From: a bacterium
GTDB taxonomy: Bacteria > Myxococcota > UBA727 > JAUIJE01
NCBI GenBank assembly: GCA_030431455.1
Contig: JAUIJE010000005.1
Span: 248,001 to 312,000, forward strand
Length of the DNA stretch: 64,000 nucleotides
Reading direction: 5' to 3'
Shown here: positions 34,101 through 41,405 of the stretch, piece by piece
Layout: each line of letters begins with the position of its first letter
How positions within the stretch are numbered: the stretch's first letter is position 1
The notes under the pieces: generated by a model
What the model was told of the DNA's origin: nothing
The model's database searches: none
Seen by the model: the letters and a program-made list of their open reading frames with translations, nothing else
Made by a program: the position numbers and the translations under genes

Positions 34101-37100
34101 TCCAGCCGGTCGAGCAGCTCGGCCCGGGATTCGGCCGCTTCCGCCTCGGGCACGAGGGTCAGGGCGTGCTCGTAAAAGCGCGCCGCTTGGCTGGGGTCGC
34201 CCACCCCGCCCTCGTACAGCTCGCCGGTGCGCAACGCGTAGACCCCGGCCAGGGTCGCGTCGTCGGACAACGTCTCGAGGATGTCCTCGTACAGGCCGAC
34301 CAGGGTCTCCAGGTCGCCGAGCTTGACCGAGATGCGTTCGACCCGATCGCGCAGGTCCCCGTCCCCCGGGCTCTCGGTCAGGGCCCGCCCCGCCTGCATG
34401 AACGTCTGCTCCGGCGCGTCGAGTTTCTCGTCGTAGATGCGAATGAGCTTGAGCCAAAGCTCTTTGCGCTCCTCGCCCGCGGGGGTCGCGGCGAGTTCGA
34501 GCCCGAGCACATAGGCCAACTCCCGCCACGCTTCGCGGGCTTCGTAGCGGGGGGACAGGAGCCGGGCGATGCGGGCCCGTTGCAGGACGGCCTCGTCGCC
34601 CTGCTCGTGCTGGAGCCGGCTGATGGCGTGGGCCCCGTACTGCACGATGGTCTCGGCCGACGGGAACACCTCGGCGAGTTGCTCGAGGCTGAACACCGCC
34701 CCTTCGAAGTCACGAAGCTGTTCGAGCCGGACGTGAACGAGCTGGGCCAATGCCTCTGCTTTGGCCTCGGGGGACTCGGCCACCCCGGTGACCTCGACGA
34801 GGTGGGCCTCGAGATCGTCGAACCGCTCCCCCCGGGCGAGCAACCGTGAATACTCGGCCCGCGCGGACATGTCCGCGGGCGACAAGCGCACCACCTCGGC
34901 GGCGGCGGCGATGGCGCCCTCGATGTCGCCGAGGTTCTCGCGCACCGACGACAATTCAGCGTAGGTCTCGACCGCGAGACCGGTTTGTTCTTCGGCTTCG
35001 GCCCGGGTGCCCAACCGGGCCAAGCCCTCGAGGAGGGTGCCCTCCCCGCCGGGTTCGCGGCTCAGGCGCACGAGGTCGGACAGGGTCCCGAGGTCGTCCG
35101 CCCCCGACTGCACCGCCGCCCACAGGCGTTCGCGGGCCTCGCCGGTGTCGCCGCCGACCTGCTCGGCGATGTGGGCCATGCGCTGGTTGAGGTGCGCGGC
35201 CAGCGCCGGGTCTTCGATCTGGTCGAGCACCGCTTCGTACACCGAAGCGAGCACCTCTTCGGATTGGGTCGCCGCGGCCAAGCGCTCGGCCTCGGCGCGC
35301 ACGCGCTCGTCCTGGGGCAGCTCGCCGAGGGCCCGGCACAGGGTGTTGAACGCCATCGGGGCCGCGCCGAGGTTCTGTTCTTGGACCCGCGCCATCTCGA
35401 GGAGCAGGCTCGCCCGGGCGGGCTTGTCGTGGGCCACCGAGAGCCGGAGCTCGATCACCTGCGGGACCGCAGCGAAATCCTCTTGGGCGCGCACCGCGCG
35501 CTCGAGCAGGGCCGCGGCGTCGGCCAACGGGGGCGCGCCGTGGCTGCGGGCGTGGGCCACCAAGGTCTCGAGCCCGTGGCGCAAGGCCGCGTGCGCGGGG
35601 GCGACCTCGAGGGCGGCGGTGAGCGCGTCGGTGGCGCCGGCGGGATCGCCTCGCCGGGTCAGCTTGAGCAACGCCAAGCGCACGTACAGGTCTGCGCGCT
35701 CGGGGGGCGCTTCGGCGAGGTGGATGCGCTGGGTCAAGACCTGCACGTGGGCCGCGGAGTTGCCGGTGCGCGCGTACAGCGCGTCGAGGACCGCCAACCC
35801 GTCGGGGTCGTTCTCGTCGAGCTCGAGGATGTGCCGGTAGGCCTGGTCGGCGGCGACGTCGTCGCCCTTTTCTTCCAGGAGCCGGCCGAGCTCGAGCAGG
35901 GCCCCCTTTTTCTCCGCGGGGTCGTCGCTGCCGTCGGCCCGGCGCTGCAGCACCTCGATGAGCTGGTCCTGGTCTGCCCGCGAGCGGTGAATGGACTCCA
36001 GCAACGCCAATGCTTCAGGATCGCCTCGCTTGAGCGCCAGGACCGCTTCCGCGGCCCGGGTCTGGGCCTCGACGTCGTTGAGCCGTGAGCTCAGGGCCAA
36101 GACCTCGCGGTACAGCCGCACCGCGCGCTCGGGGTCGCTGTCGGTGACGTGTTTGGCCACGTCCTCGAGGACCTGCATCAGGTCGCCGTAGGCCTGGGTG
36201 GCCTCGGCCAGGCTGCGCACCCGGTCGATGCGCTCGGGTTCGGCCTCTTCGCGCAACGCGTGGCACGCGGCCATGAACGCCAACTGGGGCGCGCGCAGCT
36301 GCTCTTCTTGGAGCCGGCTGACCTCGTCGTAGAGCCGGGCCCGGTCTTCGCCGGGGGGGCGTTTTTCGGCCGCGATCTCGAGGGCCTCGACCAGGGGGTG
36401 CCAGGCCTGGCCGCTGCGGTGGTGCTCGATGATCGCATCCAACGCCTCGAGGGCCGCGTCGTCGTCGAGCTCGGCCAAGTTCTGCAGCAGCTGGGTGACC
36501 TCGGCGGTGGCGTTGCCATCCCGCTCGACGTTGAGCGATTGTTTGAGCGCGGCCACCGCCTCGCCCTTTTTGCCCAACCGCTCGAACAGCACCCGGCCGG
36601 CCTCGAGCAAGAACCCGGCCGCGTCGCCGCGGTTGTGGGCGATCTGGGCCCGGGCGAACAGCACATCGACGAGCTCTTCGTCGCGGCCGTGTTCGCGGAG
36701 CTTTTCGTGCAGCCGGGCCAGGATCGCATCGTCGTCGGGCACGACCTGCCGACACTTGGCCAGCGCGTCGATGCCCCGGTCGGGGTCCTCGAGCACCTCG
36801 AACGCGTAGTCCGCGAGCACCTGGTACCGCGCGACCTGCGCCGGCCCCTCGGTGAGGTTGGCCAACGCCTCGAGGCACCGGGCCACGCCGAGCCCATCGT
36901 TGGCCCGGTCGTACACCGCGCGCAAGCGTTCCCAGGCTTCGGTGCGCTCGGGTTCGAGGTCGAGCAAATAGGCCAGGGCCTCCACCGCGGCATCGGTGTC
37001 GCCGGTCCGCTCCAGCAGGCGCGCGAGCCGATCCGCGTAGGTGCGCTTGAGGTCTTCGTCGTCGAGCTCGCGCAGCTTGGCGTACATCGACGTCACTTGG

Positions 37101-40100
37101 ATCATCTGGCCCAGGGCCGCCGCCAATGTCTCTGCGCGGTCGCGGGTCTGCTCGTCCTCGGGGTCGCGCTCGAGGTACTCGAGCAACATCGCCAAGGCCT
37201 GTTCGGGGTTGTCGAGCTCGCCCGCGACCAGGGTCACCCGCTCGTGGAACAGCTTGCGCCGCCGGGACAGGTCGGTCTCGTGGCGCTCTTGCACCCCCAG
37301 CACGTGGGCTTGGCCCTCGGGGTCATCGAGCAAACGGTAACGCTCGAGGAGGACCCGGGCCGCGGTGCGGCGCACGTCGTCTTCCACCGCGGACTCGTCG
37401 ACGAGGAAACGCAGACCGGCCACCGCCCCCGCGGCGGTGGCGTCGTTGGCCAACGCCGCCTCGTAGGCGTCCAATGCCTTTTGGTGCTCACCGAGCTGGC
37501 GGGCGAGCACGTCACCCTCCTCGATGCGAACCTCCACCCGCTCCGCCCCGGCCAAACACTCGCCGTACCGGTGCAACACCTCGGCGAGTTCAGCCGCGGC
37601 CTCCGGGTGCCGCGCGCGGTAGATTTGCACCAGCAGCTCGAGGGGGTCACGGCGCGCGGCCAACGGGAGCGGGACCTCCGCGAACACCGCCCGGCGCAGC
37701 GCTTCCTCGGCGTCGTCGGGCCGGCCCAGGTGCCGCGCCACCACCGTGCCCAAGCGCGCGGCCACCACCGCTTCCATCTCCTGATCGGTGTGGGCCAGGC
37801 GCCGCTGCAGGATGTCCACCAGCGCGTCGTATTCCTCGCGCCCCGCGTACAAATCCGCGAGCGCGTCGAGGGTGGGCACGTGGTCTGGCGTCTTTTCCAG
37901 CACCAAGCGGTGGGTCTCGATCGCGGCCTGTTGATCCCCGAGCACGCCCTGCAGCAGCGTGGCCCGGCGGGCGAGCAGCGCGTTTTTGCCCGGGCCCTCC
38001 GGCAGCCGGTCCGCGACCTGGAGCAGGACATCGGCGAACGCCGCGTGCGCCCCGCTCTCTTCGGCCAGCGCCTCGAGTTCGCGGATTTCATCCCCCGCGC
38101 TGGGCTCGTCGACCAGCGCCCGGGCCATGGCGTCAAACGCGTCGCGGGGGCTGCCCAGCCGGTCTTGGAACATCGCCGCCATCGCCCGAGACAGGGCCGC
38201 GCGCCGCTCGACGCTCTCCTCCGCGTCCCGGCGGATGGACATCATGTCCACGTGGCGGCGCCAGGCCTGAACCTTGGCATAGTAGGGCTGCAGGACCTCG
38301 GCGATGGGCACCGGCCGCACCCCGCGGTCCAGCAGCCGCTCGAGGGCGCGCAGGATGTCCGGGTCCTCGGGGACCGCGTCGTACAAGCTCAGGTACAGCT
38401 CGGCCGCGCGATCCGCCTCGCCCAACCGCTCGTCGTACAACCGGGCCAAGCGTCGCATCAGCTCGACGACGAGGTCGGCCTGATCGCCGCGGGTGACACA
38501 GATTTCGATGCGCCGTTCGAGCACGTCGGCCAGGGGCGCGTACTCTTCCTCCGCGCGGTAGAGCGCGTCGAGTTTTTCCAATGCCCCTTCATGCTGGGGC
38601 TGCACATTCAACACCGCCACCAGGCGTTCGATCGCCCAACGCGGCCGCCGGAGCCGGTCGTAGCCTTCGGCGAGGGTGAGCAAGGTCTTGACCCGCTCCT
38701 GGGTGTCCTCGAGGGTCTTGAGACGCTCTTCGAGGACCTGCACCAACTCTTCGGGGTCCGCCTCGCGCTCGAGGATGCGGTCGAACAGCTCGGTCGCTTC
38801 TTTGTCCTGCGGATCCTCGGTGAGGAGTTGGGTGAGGACATCCCGCCCCTTGCGCCCGTCGCCCGAGGTCACGTACGCGCGGGCGGCCTTGATGCGCAAC
38901 CCCCGGCGCTGGGACGCCTCGGTGACGGCATCGGACGCGGCGAGGTACGCGCCGGCGAGCTCCCCGGGGCGGGCCAGCGCGTCGGCCAGGCGGGTGAGTT
39001 CTTGCTCGAGGGAATCGGTGGGGGCGAGCACGTACAGCCGCCGGGCCGCGGCGAAGGCCTTTTCCGGCTCCGCCAATGTCCCTTGGTACAGGTCGAAGAG
39101 GCGCTCAAGCAGGCCGCGCTCCTCGTCGCCGCTGACCTGACGCGCGCGCAGCATGCGCTCATACGCATTGGCGAGGTTCTTTTCGTCCCCCACCCGCGAG
39201 TACAAGTCCGCGAGATGGCCGAGCACGTCGTCGGGGCCGCCCGCGGCGAGCAAGGCCTCGAGCTGTTCGGCCGCCTTCGCCGGCTGGCTGAGTTCGACCT
39301 CGTAGATGCGCGACAGCGTGCGGTAGGTGCGGCGCTTGGCCTGCTGGTCCGCGGTCTCGTGGAGGAAGTCCTCCATCACCCGGGCGGCCTTCTCGAACTC
39401 CCGCGCCTCCAGGAACAGCTCGGTGAGTGCGGTCATCGCCCCTTGGTTGCGCGGGTCGATGCGACGGATTTCTTCGTAGGCCTGGGCCCGGTCCTCGACG
39501 GTGGCGCCCTGCTCGGCGAGGAGCACGCCCACCGTGGTCCAGATCTGGGTCGCGATCTCGACGTTGCGGATGCCCTTCGCGTGGTCTTTGAGCCAGGCGA
39601 TGAACTCGCCGATGCGGCCCCCCGATCGGTACACATCCTCGCAAAACCGCAGCGCGGGCCAGTAGCCGGGCGCGAGCAAGAAACACTTGTCGAGGTTCTG
39701 CTGCATCTGCGCCGGATCGTCGGGCGCGTAGGCCCGGTAAATCTGGGCAATGGCGAGGTACTTGTGCGCGGCCTCGCGCTTGTCCCGGGCGTCGAGGGCC
39801 TGGTCGCGGAGTTGGCGGACGTGTTCTTTCCACCGCTCGGGGAACTCCTCGAGCGTCTTGCGCAATGTAGCTGCTTTTTGGTGGTTGGGCGCGAGCTTGT
39901 CCGCCACGTCGAGCGCTTCGTGGGCCACCGCGTGGGCGTGCGGCAGGTTGACCAGCCCTTCGGCCACCCGCACGAACCCGTCGACGAGGTCCGCGGGCGC
40001 GGACAGGTCGTCTTCCCGGTCGTAGACCTCGAGCTCCCGCTTCAGCAACGCGAAGCCGGGCTCCCAGCGCCCGTCGGCGAAGTACACCTCCGCGCCTTTG

Positions 40101-40588
40101 CGGATCGCGCTCACTTGGGTGCGCCGGGTGCGGAAGGCGGCCTGGTAGTGCATCAGCGCATCTTGGGGCCGGCCGAGCGACTCCTTGGCCAAGTCGCCCA
40201 TCTCCTCGAGGAGGGTGGCCTTGACCGCGTCGTCGGCCTCCGCCTGGGCCAGCGCCTCCAGAGCACGCAGGACCTCCGCCCCCTCCCCGATCTCCCGGGC
40301 GAACGCCAACTGCCGGCGGAACAGCACCACCGCATCGGGAAAGCGGCTGGTCGCGACCTGGAACAGCCGCCGCACCCGCTTCTTTTCCAGCGCCGCGCTC
40401 TGCGCCCCGGCGGCGGCGTCCACCACCGCCAACGCGTCGTCGGGGCCGGCCGCGTCCCGCACCGCGTCCTCGAGCTTTTGGAACAGCGACGCGACGTCGC
40501 CGCGCTCGGTGTACGACGCGATCAGCTCGGCAAAGGACGTGCTCGCCCCTGCAGATTCATTGTTGTTGGTCTCCGAGCCTTGCTCCAT
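28184..40588 (-). CDS. gltI: GltI/AgmK-like giant cytoplasmic TPR protein
   Basis: This single frame of 4134 codons takes a fifth of the window. There is no signal peptide and no membrane helix. From the N-terminus to about residue 3700 it is an almost unbroken solenoid of TPR-type helical pairs (recurrent LErLYxRxGxxxELxxVLExR and A-xxxYExILexxP). The last 350-400 residues are different, a folded region including LWFLIGRQLAYLRPEFILA and a C-terminus ending LVVVAQ. M. xanthus GltI (AgmK) is a similar giant placed on the cytoplasmic side with AglZ and MglA. It lies 10 bp after gltH, with GAGG near the ATG. No frameshift or stop is seen across 12.4 kb, so the gene is under selection. Confidence 0.87.
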   Translation of the reverse strand: MEQGSETNNNESAGASTSFAELIASYTERGDVASLFQKLEDAVRDAAGPDDALAVVDAAAGAQSAALEKKRVRRLFQVATSRFPDAVVLFRRQLAFAREIGEGAEVLRALEALAQAEADDAVKATLLEEMGDLAKESLGRPQDALMHYQAAFRTRRTQVSAIRKGAEVYFADGRWEPGFALLKRELEVYDREDDLSAPADLVDGFVRVAEGLVNLPHAHAVAHEALDVADKLAPNHQKAATLRKTLEEFPERWKEHVRQLRDQALDARDKREAAHKYLAIAQIYRAYAPDDPAQMQQNLDKCFLLAPGYWPALRFCEDVYRSGGRIGEFIAWLKDHAKGIRNVEIATQIWTTVGVLLAEQGATVEDRAQAYEEIRRIDPRNQGAMTALTELFLEAREFEKAARVMEDFLHETADQQAKRRTYRTLSRIYEVELSQPAKAAEQLEALLAAGGPDDVLGHLADLYSRVGDEKNLANAYERMLRARQVSGDEERGLLERLFDLYQGTLAEPEKAFAAARRLYVLAPTDSLEQELTRLADALARPGELAGAYLAASDAVTEASQRRGLRIKAARAYVTSGDGRKGRDVLTQLLTEDPQDKEATELFDRILEREADPEELVQVLEERLKTLEDTQERVKTLLTLAEGYDRLRRPRWAIERLVAVLNVQPQHEGALEKLDALYRAEEEYAPLADVLERRIEICVTRGDQADLVVELMRRLARLYDERLGEADRAAELYLSLYDAVPEDPDILRALERLLDRGVRPVPIAEVLQPYYAKVQAWRRHVDMMSIRRDAEESVERRAALSRAMAAMFQDRLGSPRDAFDAMARALVDEPSAGDEIRELEALAEESGAHAAFADVLLQVADRLPEGPGKNALLARRATLLQGVLGDQQAAIETHRLVLEKTPDHVPTLDALADLYAGREEYDALVDILQRRLAHTDQEMEAVVAARLGTVVARHLGRPDDAEEALRRAVFAEVPLPLAARRDPLELLVQIYRARHPEAAAELAEVLHRYGECLAGAERVEVRIEEGDVLARQLGEHQKALDAYEAALANDATAAGAVAGLRFLVDESAVEDDVRRTAARVLLERYRLLDDPEGQAHVLGVQERHETDLSRRRKLFHERVTLVAGELDNPEQALAMLLEYLERDPEDEQTRDRAETLAAALGQMIQVTSMYAKLRELDDEDLKRTYADRLARLLERTGDTDAAVEALAYLLDLEPERTEAWERLRAVYDRANDGLGVARCLEALANLTEGPAQVARYQVLADYAFEVLEDPDRGIDALAKCRQVVPDDDAILARLHEKLREHGRDEELVDVLFARAQIAHNRGDAAGFLLEAGRVLFERLGKKGEAVAALKQSLNVERDGNATAEVTQLLQNLAELDDDAALEALDAIIEHHRSGQAWHPLVEALEIAAEKRPPGEDRARLYDEVSRLQEEQLRAPQLAFMAACHALREEAEPERIDRVRSLAEATQAYGDLMQVLEDVAKHVTDSDPERAVRLYREVLALSSRLNDVEAQTRAAEAVLALKRGDPEALALLESIHRSRADQDQLIEVLQRRADGSDDPAEKKGALLELGRLLEEKGDDVAADQAYRHILELDENDPDGLAVLDALYARTGNSAAHVQVLTQRIHLAEAPPERADLYVRLALLKLTRRGDPAGATDALTAALEVAPAHAALRHGLETLVAHARSHGAPPLADAAALLERAVRAQEDFAAVPQVIELRLSVAHDKPARASLLLEMARVQEQNLGAAPMAFNTLCRALGELPQDERVRAEAERLAAATQSEEVLASVYEAVLDQIEDPALAAHLNQRMAHIAEQVGGDTGEARERLWAAVQSGADDLGTLSDLVRLSREPGGEGTLLEGLARLGTRAEAEEQTGLAVETYAELSSVRENLGDIEGAIAAAAEVVRLSPADMSARAEYSRLLARGERFDDLEAHLVEVTGVAESPEAKAEALAQLVHVRLEQLRDFEGAVFSLEQLAEVFPSAETIVQYGAHAISRLQHEQGDEAVLQRARIARLLSPRYEAREAWRELAYVLGLELAATPAGEERKELWLKLIRIYDEKLDAPEQTFMQAGRALTESPGDGDLRDRVERISVKLGDLETLVGLYEDILETLSDDATLAGVYALRTGELYEGGVGDPSQAARFYEHALTLVPEAEAAESRAELLDRLERLYRTMTDAPHLAATLKRRAALLSPETEAAVARKMLLEAANIERTLGDQGAAIGTLRKLLEFAPDDLAAVEMLTQACAAQGRHAELVEALELKLNLIAGRDKSAEWETRFALGRVLRENLDRAADAEGQFKAILAENPEHALTRAYLHENMGGGMSGDSARFLETAYAATGDWNKVVEVLENQLRDAESRGDRTEAKDLFLRIAEIQETNLDSPELAFLKLTLALKQDPTDTRVRERLERIARANEDLEDLCEIYEDEAAEAMTAGRGSVAADLREAAARLWADDLGEGDRAIEMYEGILEEQPGRPSSQEALTDLYARQGRWEEHEQILRRRLMFLDDAKARAALLLPLAQTVADHLDRPEDAIALVEEARRLVPHHVEARRLLIELKAVDGEPGEVRALLEEEVQFCRDAEDATNLATFRRRLAVLLAGELDDPAAAIPLWEEIRADDNDDNSAFDSLRRLYERTERWDDLRQLYEGELEAERDPARNSRLQQELSSVLAEHLGGAEEAIQRHLDVLRLEPRNRTSLDALRRLYRNTGQFDELVAMLRKMMRNVTDPQDLKELRFDLADALGGHLGKRVEAVETGRYILDIEPHTAEQLGRLETIFRTNDAHQELVGVMERHVALLEGDDRVRKLRELAAVYEDDLKQPGGAAPAYAQVLELLPSDDQAYGKLAAIYEKAGEYQQLIALKEARLNEVETATDKVSLLRDIGRINEELVGNAMFAFMAAGRAYQVNYDDDDIAQWMEHLGVATDMVDTVIESYEDALGFVSDESRIIHLHLRIAHLAHKHAEDDESAESHLKRALEYDAANAEAIEALVSLFVERGRWDDAVFYLERKADTEDELDTRIAVLCRAARLLDEHAGDIDRAVDTYKRVLELDPEHASTLTEYAQLLERAERWDALIPVLERQEDLADSDDEKVDLRGRIAIIWEQELDNPEQAIVSYRSILDLVPDSPVALKALERLHTSQAQAGDLVNVFEDMLRNAADSGERIRLLSKISSTYEDSLDDPHKAIEANERILVEDADNIGALKTLARLLRATDQWERLVDVLQKQVQVSGVPDEITKLYIEIGDIYYKEIGDSAKAEEFFNAALDHDPSSGEALHELGQLYERSGNWFNALENLKKEADIRGPTPEGVDLLYRIGKINEEMLLDVESARESYGKALDADPGHIPSIQALKEIAQQKQEWDGYLNWLRTEARYTDDDYARTELHTTAGLFLQDQRSDLEQAAEEFEKALRHTPDHLEAAMPLAEICFRNEQWNRAEELLDIVVTGLEQGDDTDALVRHHYRLGYVCEKLDKDQKALHHYQAGYDVDATNLPILEGLGASLARAQRYEDAAKIYQAILIHHRDMLTDAEVVDYFEQLASMYFRLDSLDRAQRNLEKALELDAGHGPSLRLLADIYIKQEDFEEAYETLFQLSRHQLGDDKANTLIEVGALSRDQLDDAYRAIDAYAEAGRARPGDPATLEALFSLYKDTAQGQQAVEVLEELVRIEPDEKARVRLNHLLGETYRDELKADNRAIQYFNAALDLDPTYIKAFEAIETLLSQRQNWAALEQNYIGMIRRIPDDQSGIKAVLWRNLGDLYRYKLKNPMGAVQAYRVLQKSQPDNVQILENLAVMLAQAGQVDEAIRAYQELMPKARERQKGILHQLLRLYLNRGLTDRAYVACAALALYGDLQGEEQKLYAHYKRRLPPRAARTLTDELWQQALVHPAARGPVADIARQVWRAAGGLLTQDRKTFGLDKKRQWTQLDLDAPVPHYFVTQFKYVRDVLATGPVELHVRRGTADPVGVLPLHIPTIAVGEANDVFREMPQRVLWFLIGRQLAYLRPEFILARTLGAADFTVALEAAITAIEPRYPVTSDPRVIQNVQRTLGRIGPAFLGAVRVPVQQLLATGQVANVVEFLKGIEHTAVRAATLVAGDLEVAAQVLRQPDIGPMPLPYGEKLGDLLDFSVSEAHYELRHNLGLVVVAQ

Positions 40589-40598
40589 GCCCTCACGC

Positions 40599-41312
40599 TC
40601 AGAAGGTGTACTTGATGGTCGGGTACGCCATCACCCCGAATGCAAACGGGAGATACGCCCCCTGTACGGCCACCTCGAACCCCACACTGATGTGCCGCAA
40701 TAGGGTGTAGTACTCGATGCCCAACGACGCCTCCGAATGGATGCCCAACGCGAAGTCGTCGAGGAAGAAGCCGGTGATGCTGCCGGTGGCGAGCTGGGGC
40801 GGGAACCAAAACGCGAGCCCCAGGCCCAGCCGGGCGTAGATAAAGAGCCGCTCGGTGGTCACGAACGCGAACCGCGCCGACACCCCGGGCGCGAAATGCG
40901 CAATGTCGCCGGTGAGCTGCCCTTGCCGAATCAACTCCGGCTTGACCACGCCGCGGTTGAAGTTGGCGATGAGGAAACCTTCGATGTTGATGTTGTTGAG
41001 GATGTCGAAGCCGAGGCGCAGACCGAGCTTCGCGCCCGGCTGCAACCAAGTCTCATTGACCGGCGCGAACAGCCCCAGGTTGCGCACCGGCTGCAGGCTG
41101 GTCAGGCCGAGGTAGTAGTTGGGCCCCGCGTCGACCCCGAGGAAAAAGCCGCGCTCGACCTCACGAATCTCGGCCACGCGCGTATTGCCTTTGATCTCCT
41201 CGCCCTCGCGCGCCTCTTCCGCCGCCGACGGGATGTCTTGCGCCGACGCAGAGAACGCGGCCACGCTCATCAGCAGGGCAAGGGACCAAGGGGGAAGGCT
41301 CAGGGTGCGCAT
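40599..41312 (-). CDS. gltH: GltH-like outer-membrane beta-barrel
   Basis: The 237-residue product begins at ATG 41312 with a clear signal peptide (MRTLSLPPWSLALLMSVAA, cleavage after SASA). A short Glu-rich periplasmic stretch follows, then alternating amphipathic strands (GFFLGVDAGPNYYLGL; LGLRLGFDILNNINIEGF; ERLFIYARLGLGLAF), ending in YPTIKYTF with the terminal Phe that BAM-dependent barrels carry. Position between gltG and gltI matches the M. xanthus order, where GltH is one of the outer-membrane barrels of the gliding complex. It is followed 10 bp later by gltI. Assignment rests on fold and synteny more than on residue identity. Confidence 0.75.
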   Translation of the reverse strand: MRTLSLPPWSLALLMSVAAFSASAQDIPSAAEEAREGEEIKGNTRVAEIREVERGFFLGVDAGPNYYLGLTSLQPVRNLGLFAPVNETWLQPGAKLGLRLGFDILNNINIEGFLIANFNRGVVKPELIRQGQLTGDIAHFAPGVSARFAFVTTERLFIYARLGLGLAFWFPPQLATGSITGFFLDDFALGIHSEASLGIEYYTLLRHISVGFEVAVQGAYLPFAFGVMAYPTIKYTF

Positions 41313-41405
41313 GGATCCGTCCGGAGGCGTCCTGTTCGATACCACCGTCGGCCGGTTTTTTTCCAGTTCTGCCCCCGATTTACGGCCCGCGGGCACCCCA
41401 TTCGC

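Noticed and set aside
30812-40615. Very long plus-strand frames (1345 and 1488 codons) opposite gltI
   Set aside because: They are antisense frames kept open by codon bias; gltI on the minus strand shows clear repeat structure.
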